Shown here one piece after another: positions 59,908 to 64,000 of a stretch of DNA of 64,000 nt (positions within the stretch are counted from its first letter, which is position 1; the number at the start of each line of letters is the position of its first letter). A program made the translations under genes and the position numbers. This DNA is from HGM11501 sp045123995 (GTDB lineage: Bacteria > Bacillota > Clostridia > CAKSNL01 > HGM11501). The notes beneath the pieces are model-generated. The model was not told the origin of the DNA. It did no database searches and saw only the letters and a list, made by a program, of their open reading frames with translations. The DNA lies in contig JBGVKY010000014.1 in NCBI GenBank assembly GCA_045123995.1, positions 124,001-188,000 on the forward strand. The letters are read 5' to 3'.

Positions 59908-61635
59908 ATGAAAAAGTTAATGCTTGGAAATCACGCCGTAGCACAGGGTGCTTACGAGGCGGGTGTAAAGGTTGCTTCTGCATACCCCGGGACACCCAGC
60001 ACAGAAATAATGGAATTTATGGCAACACTTCCTTGCCCTCATGTGGAATGGGCTCCTAACGAAAAGGTTGCACTTGAAACAGCGATAGGTTCATCCCTGG
60101 GAGGAGGAAGAGCAATCTGTGCCATGAAGCACGTTGGTCTTAACGTGGCAGCAGACCCCTTGTTTACAGCTTCTTATACAGGAGTAAACGGAGGTCTTGT
60201 TATATGTGTTGCAGACGATCCCGGTATGCATAGCTCTCAGAATGAGCAAGACAGCAGAAACTATGCAAGAGCGTCAAAGGTAATTATGCTTGAACCCTCT
60301 GACAGTGCCGAATGCTATGAATTTACAAAGAAAGCCTTTGAAATAAGCGAAAAATTCGACCTTCCGGTTATTTTAAGACTTTCAACAAGAGTTTCTCACT
60401 CCCAGAGTCTTGTTGAAACAGGAGAGAGAATTGAAGTTTCCAAGGAATATGTAAAAGACCCTATAAAGAATGTAATGATGCCTGCTATGGCAAAACGCCG
60501 TCATCCTGTGCTTGAAGAACTTCTTAAGGATGCAGCGGCATATTCAGATACATCCGACCTTAACAAAGTAGAATATAACTCAAAGAAAATCGGTGTAATC
60601 ACCAGCGGAATCTCCTATCAGTATGCAAAGGAAGCTCTGGGAGACAAGGTGTCTTACTTAAAGCTTGGCATGGTTTATCCTTTCTGCGACAATCTTATTA
60701 AGGAATTTGCTAAAAAGGTTAAAAAATGCTATGTGATAGAAGAACTTGACCCATTCTTAGAAGAGCACATAAAGTCAATGGGAATAAAGGTAATAGGAAA
60801 AGAAGCTTTCTCCTTAATCGGTGAATACAGTGCTGATATAGTGAGAGAGGCGGTTTTGGGAGAAAAAGCTCCTAAGGCGGTTAAATCTGAGGAGGCTATT
60901 CCCATGCGTCCTCCCGTGCTTTGTGCAGGCTGCCCTCACAGAGGAACTTTCTATGCATTAAAATCCCTGGGACTCAGGGTTTGCGGTGATATCGGATGCT
61001 ACACTTTAGGAACTCTTGAACCCTTAAGCTCCGTTGATGCCTGTGTGTGCATGGGCGCGTCAATCGGTCTTGCTCACGGTATGGATAAGGCAGATCCCGA
61101 AGCTTCTGGAAAGACTGTTGCTGTTCTTGGGGACTCTACATTTATGCACAGCGGTATAACTGGACTTATAAATGTTGTTTACAATAAAGGTAATTCAACG
61201 GTTATAATTTTGGATAACTCCATTACAGGTATGACAGGCCATCAGGATAATCCTCTTACAGGAAAGACCATAAGAGGAGAGGCTGCTCCCCAGGTTGATT
61301 TGGTTAAGCTTTGTGAAGCTATCGGAGTTCCAAATATCAGAGTTGAAGATCCATTTGATCTTAAAGCTTTCAAAGAAGCAGTAAAAGAAGAGGTTGCAAA
61401 GAAAGAGCCTTCAGTTATTATTGCACAAAGACCCTGTGCCCTTTTAAAGAGTGTTAAGTATGAGGGTAAAATGACAGTTACATCCGACTGCGTAAAGTGT
61501 AAGCTTTGCCTTAAAATCGGATGCCCTGCCATAAGCTTCGACGGTGAAAAAATCAATATTGACAAGACTCAGTGTAACGGATGCGGCTATTGTTCACAGC
61601 TTTGTGCCAAGGGCGCATTGAAGCTTGAGAAATAA
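59908..61635 (+). CDS. iorA: Indolepyruvate:ferredoxin oxidoreductase alpha subunit
   Basis: TPP-dependent oxidative decarboxylase of aryl pyruvates from aromatic amino acid breakdown, passing electrons to ferredoxin. 575 residues: YPGTPSTEIMEF pyrimidine-binding half, CAGCPHRGTFYALKSLG, GDIGCYTLG and GDSTFMHSGITGLINVVYN (TPP site), then a C-terminal two-cluster ferredoxin (CVKCKLCLKIGCP and CNGCGYCSQLCAKGA). GGAGAA precedes the ATG. iorB follows by 13 bp. Confidence 0.95.
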   Translation: MKKLMLGNHAVAQGAYEAGVKVASAYPGTPSTEIMEFMATLPCPHVEWAPNEKVALETAIGSSLGGGRAICAMKHVGLNVAADPLFTASYTGVNGGLVICVADDPGMHSSQNEQDSRNYARASKVIMLEPSDSAECYEFTKKAFEISEKFDLPVILRLSTRVSHSQSLVETGERIEVSKEYVKDPIKNVMMPAMAKRRHPVLEELLKDAAAYSDTSDLNKVEYNSKKIGVITSGISYQYAKEALGDKVSYLKLGMVYPFCDNLIKEFAKKVKKCYVIEELDPFLEEHIKSMGIKVIGKEAFSLIGEYSADIVREAVLGEKAPKAVKSEEAIPMRPPVLCAGCPHRGTFYALKSLGLRVCGDIGCYTLGTLEPLSSVDACVCMGASIGLAHGMDKADPEASGKTVAVLGDSTFMHSGITGLINVVYNKGNSTVIILDNSITGMTGHQDNPLTGKTIRGEAAPQVDLVKLCEAIGVPNIRVEDPFDLKAFKEAVKEEVAKKEPSVIIAQRPCALLKSVKYEGKMTVTSDCVKCKLCLKIGCPAISFDGEKINIDKTQCNGCGYCSQLCAKGALKLEK

Positions 61636-61648
61636 GGAGGGTATGAGG

Positions 61649-62221
61649 ATGAATACTTCAATTATGATAGTTGGTGTAGGCGGTCAGGGTACACTCCTTG
61701 CCAGCAGGATTTTAGGTAATGTGGCAATTAAAATGGGATATGACGTTAAAGTCAGCGAGGTTCACGGAATGAGCCAGAGAGGCGGAAGCGTCGTAACTTA
61801 TGTAAGATATGGCGAGGGAGAAGTGGCTTCTCCTGTAATCGGTCAGGGCAGCGCAGATATAATCATGGCATTTGAGGAGCTTGAAGCTTTAAGAAGCCTT
61901 GAATTCTTAAAAGACGGCGGCCATCTTTTGGTTAACACCCAGAATATTGACCCCATGCCGGTTATTATAGGAAAAGCAAAATATCCCGAGGCAATAATCG
62001 AAAAAATAAAGGACTTAAAGGTTGATATAACCACTCTTGACGCCCTGAAGCTTGCTGAAGAAGCAGGAAGCTCTAAGGCTGTAAACGTGGTTTTAATCGG
62101 TCTTTTGGCTAAAAATACAGATATCTCAAAAGAAATCTGGGAAGAAGTAATTAAAGAAACAGTTCCGGAGAAATTCTTGGATGTTAACCTCAAGGCTTTT
62201 TCCTTGGGATATGAGGCGTAA
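61649..62221 (+). CDS. iorB: Indolepyruvate:ferredoxin oxidoreductase beta subunit
   Basis: Gamma-type domain of the oxidoreductase. 190 residues from ATG 61649, 7 bp after AAGGAGGG: GVGGQGTLLASRILG and SEVHGMSQRGGSVVTYVRYG, the IorB signatures. Pairs with iorA. Confidence 0.95.
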   Translation: MNTSIMIVGVGGQGTLLASRILGNVAIKMGYDVKVSEVHGMSQRGGSVVTYVRYGEGEVASPVIGQGSADIIMAFEELEALRSLEFLKDGGHLLVNTQNIDPMPVIIGKAKYPEAIIEKIKDLKVDITTLDALKLAEEAGSSKAVNVVLIGLLAKNTDISKEIWEEVIKETVPEKFLDVNLKAFSLGYEA

Positions 62222-62224
62222 AAA

Positions 62225-63478
62225 ATGCTTGAAAAAATATATACTTTTTCAAATAAGACTCTTGAAATAACAAAAGAAGCCGAAGAAAGAATTGAGGAAA
62301 AATTTTCTGAAATTGAGAAGGTCTGCTTATACAATCAGGCAAAAGTCATGAAGGCTTTTTCAGAAAACAGAATAAGTGCGGCACATCTTAACGGAAGTAC
62401 CGGCTATGGCTATGACGATATGGGAAGAGATGCCTTAGATAGAGTTTATGCCGATGTTTTCGAGGCTGAGGATGCTATTGTGAGATACACAATGGTTTCT
62501 GGAACACACGCTATTTCCACGGCACTTTTTGCCTGCCTTCGTCCCGGGGACAAGCTTTTAGCGGTTACCGGTAAACCCTATGACACCTTTGACGGCGTTA
62601 TAGGACTTGACGGCAATAAAAACGGCTCCTTGATGGATTTCGGTGTACTTTATGACCAGGTGGATCTGATAGACGGAAAGGCGGATATAGACGGGATAAA
62701 AAAATACCTTGAAAAAGAAAAGGTAAAGATGGTTCATATTCAGCGTTCAAGAGGATATGAATGGGATCATGACATTACCTTGAGCGAAATTGAAAAGGTG
62801 ATAAAGGCGGTTAAAAGTATAAGTCCCGACACCATATGCTTTGTGGATAACTGTTACGGTGAATTTGTATCGGAGCATGAGCCTACCTATTACGGTGCAG
62901 ATTTGATGGCTGGCTCTTTAATAAAAAATCCCGGTGGCGGCATGGCAAAAATGGGAGGATATATTGCGGGAAGACACGACCTTGTGGAACTTTGCGGATA
63001 CAGAATAACAACCCCCGCAACAGGCAGAGAAGCAGGAGCAACCTTGGATGAATTAAGATATATTTATCAAGGGTTGTTTTTAGCTCCACATGTGGTAAGC
63101 CAGGCGTTAAAGGCGGCGCTTTTGTGTGCGTCATGCATGGAAGTTATGGGGTATCCTGCAGTTCCCGGAACCAAAGACGAAAGAACTGATATAGTTGAAG
63201 CCATAAAATTTAACGACCCCGAAAAGCTCATTAAATTCTGTCAGGGAATTCAGAGTGGAGCACCCATCGATTCTTTTGCTCTTCCTGAGCCTTCAGATAT
63301 GCCTGGTTATTCCGACAAGGTAATTATGGCGGCAGGTGCTTTTATTCAGGGTTCTTCCATCGAATTTTCAGCTGACGGTCCCATAAGAGAACCATATATT
63401 GCATATATGCAGGGCGGTCTTACTTATGAGTCGGCAAAGATAGGGATTATGCATGCGGTAGAGCTGCTTACAAAATAA
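62225..63478 (+). CDS. PLP-dependent gamma-lyase family protein (YnbB, aluminium-resistance type)
   Basis: 417-residue type I PLP enzyme. Seen: GYDDMGRDALDRVYADVF, SGTHAISTALFACLRPGD, FVDNCYGEF (PLP Asp), and SLIKNPGGGMAKMGGYIAG with the PLP Lys in SLIKN. The family is annotated as methionine gamma-lyase-like or aluminium-resistance protein, and its true substrate is unclear. It starts 3 bp after iorB, so it is likely co-transcribed. Confidence 0.88.
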   Translation: MLEKIYTFSNKTLEITKEAEERIEEKFSEIEKVCLYNQAKVMKAFSENRISAAHLNGSTGYGYDDMGRDALDRVYADVFEAEDAIVRYTMVSGTHAISTALFACLRPGDKLLAVTGKPYDTFDGVIGLDGNKNGSLMDFGVLYDQVDLIDGKADIDGIKKYLEKEKVKMVHIQRSRGYEWDHDITLSEIEKVIKAVKSISPDTICFVDNCYGEFVSEHEPTYYGADLMAGSLIKNPGGGMAKMGGYIAGRHDLVELCGYRITTPATGREAGATLDELRYIYQGLFLAPHVVSQALKAALLCASCMEVMGYPAVPGTKDERTDIVEAIKFNDPEKLIKFCQGIQSGAPIDSFALPEPSDMPGYSDKVIMAAGAFIQGSSIEFSADGPIREPYIAYMQGGLTYESAKIGIMHAVELLTK

Positions 63479-63519
63479 AAAAAGACAGGTTTTCTTTCAT
63501 AGAAAAACCTGTCTTTTTT
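63479..63519 (+). terminator. Rho-independent terminator after PLP lyase gene
   Basis: AAAAGACAGGTTTTCT and AGAAAAACCTGTCTTTTT arms with one bulged base and a TTCAT loop. Confidence 0.9.
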
Positions 63520-63554
63520 CTGTCTGAATATAAGGAAAAAATAGTAGAAATCAC

Positions 63555-63583
63555 TTGCTAAAAGTTGTCTTTTGTTGTATAAT
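63555..63583 (+). promoter_or_regulatory. Promoter of D,D-carboxypeptidase gene
   Basis: TTGCTA (63555-63560), 17-bp spacer, TATAAT (63578-63583). Confidence 0.75.
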
Positions 63584-63614
63584 AATATTATTATAGTTAA
63601 AAAGAGGGTCGCTT

Positions 63615-64000
63615 ATGAAAAAAAGTAGAATTTTATCAATGGTTTTATGTTTTTTAGTTATTTTTTCAAGCCTGGTTTATGCTGTTCCTGAAGAAAATCA
63701 GGGTCAGGGAGGGCCTTTGGTTTCGGCATCCAATTATATACTTATAAATATGGATAACGGGGAGGTATTGCTTCAGCATAATGCCCATGAAAAGAAGTAT
63801 CCTGCTTCCACCACAAAGATTATGACCGCCATGCTTGCCCTTTCCAATCTTGATATGGAAGGAACTTCTACTGTAAGCAACAATGCAGTAATGTCTATTT
63901 CCTGGGACAGCAGCAAGCTGGGGCTTTACGAGGGAGAAAGCTTTAACAATTTTGACCTTATAAAGGGTATGATGGTTGTATCGGGAAATGATGCGGCAAA
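63615..64000 (+). CDS. D-alanyl-D-alanine carboxypeptidase (DacA/DacF type), 3' end cut by window
   Basis: The first 128 residues of a serine peptidase S11 (PBP5-type) enzyme that trims pentapeptide stems outside the membrane. Residues 1-23 are a signal peptide ending VYA. The active-site SxxK is S65TTK68 in YPASTTKIMT, and SGN is S123-G-N125. KTG and the anchor lie beyond base 64000. GAGGG precedes the ATG at 63615. DacF (sporulation) or DacA role cannot be separated from this fragment. Confidence 0.92.
   Translation, partial: MKKSRILSMVLCFLVIFSSLVYAVPEENQGQGGPLVSASNYILINMDNGEVLLQHNAHEKKYPASTTKIMTAMLALSNLDMEGTSTVSNNAVMSISWDSSKLGLYEGESFNNFDLIKGMMVVSGNDAA

Noticed and set aside
1..64000. tRNA or rRNA genes, IS elements, integrase, toxin-antitoxin or restriction genes
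   Set aside because: I looked in all intergenic spaces (the largest is about 210 bp, at 54410-54616) and saw no cloverleaf, transposase or terminal inverted repeats.

Overview
The window is an AT-rich stretch of bacterial chromosome from an anaerobic, probably spore-forming Firmicute of the class Clostridia, most likely close to Lachnospiraceae. This is inferred from gene content, not from a database search. The evidence is: Shine-Dalgarno sites of the GGAGG type at almost every gene; frequent TTG and GTG starts; sigma-A promoters with 17-bp spacers and TGn-extended -10 boxes; sporulation-associated families (YlmC/YmxH, SPOCS-LysM); the rplU-prp-rpmA cassette with a cleavable L27 leader peptide; a PPi-type phosphofructokinase; and anaerobic flavin or ferredoxin enzymes (EtfAB-lactate dehydrogenase, indolepyruvate:ferredoxin oxidoreductase). 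No rRNA, tRNA, CRISPR array, IS element, prophage or integrase was seen, and no gene-free stretch exceeds about 210 bp.

Layout. 1-8048 is one long plus-strand housekeeping run: a PBP2 cut by the window edge, minD, an mgsA-like gene, lepA, hemW, recX, rimO and pgsA, with most genes overlapping by 4-11 bp. 8051-9111 is the L21-Prp-L27 unit with its own promoter, leader and terminator. 9135-16082 holds a SulP transporter, a copper ATPase with a C-terminal CopZ-like domain, an L,D-transpeptidase, pgi and a small P-loop protein. 16108-22247 holds thrC, a DUF1540 protein, a phosphoesterase and the tig-clpP-clpX proteostasis cluster. 22311-27384 carries a HAD phosphatase, a ClC channel, an MFS transporter, a ComEC-like hydrolase with its DUF3006 partner, and a hemolysin III family protein.

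27383-34654 is mainly minus strand: acn-icd (2-oxoglutarate supply), xpt-rnhA, serC-serA and a DUF4364 regulator-like gene. 34722-41861 is plus strand: a short QueG-like Fe-S protein, uvrB-uvrA, PPi-PFK and what looks like an internally deleted GH28 polygalacturonase. 41892-44043 (minus) has a rhamnosidase-like GH78 enzyme and a flavin reductase. 44136-49501 has nth, ylmC, a LysR regulator, a PepSY lipoprotein, and a tRNA modification run (tcdA, mnmA, ttcA-like). 49495-53134 (minus) has rsmD-coaD-coiled-coil-membrane protein, and a SPOCS-LysM protein. 53261-64000 (plus) has a FucO-like dehydrogenase, an SGNH hydrolase, an etfB-etfA-lctD lactate dehydrogenase complex, DUF1934, an ArgS-like DALR-domain orphan, iorA-iorB, a PLP lyase and a 3'-truncated D,D-carboxypeptidase.

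Most of this is ordinary core genome; I found no obvious new multigene defence or mobile system. The observations most worth a second look are an mgsA-like protein lacking its catalytic Asp and His; a copA reading frame with an internal ribosome-binding site that should release a CopZ-like chaperone; a perfect 15-bp RNA hairpin enclosing the ribosome-binding site and start codon of a small membrane protein; a 13-bp inverted repeat over the aconitase promoter start; an internally deleted GH28 gene; an EtfA keeping exactly one ferredoxin cluster; a trigger factor with a histone-like repeat tail; and a free-standing DALR domain.
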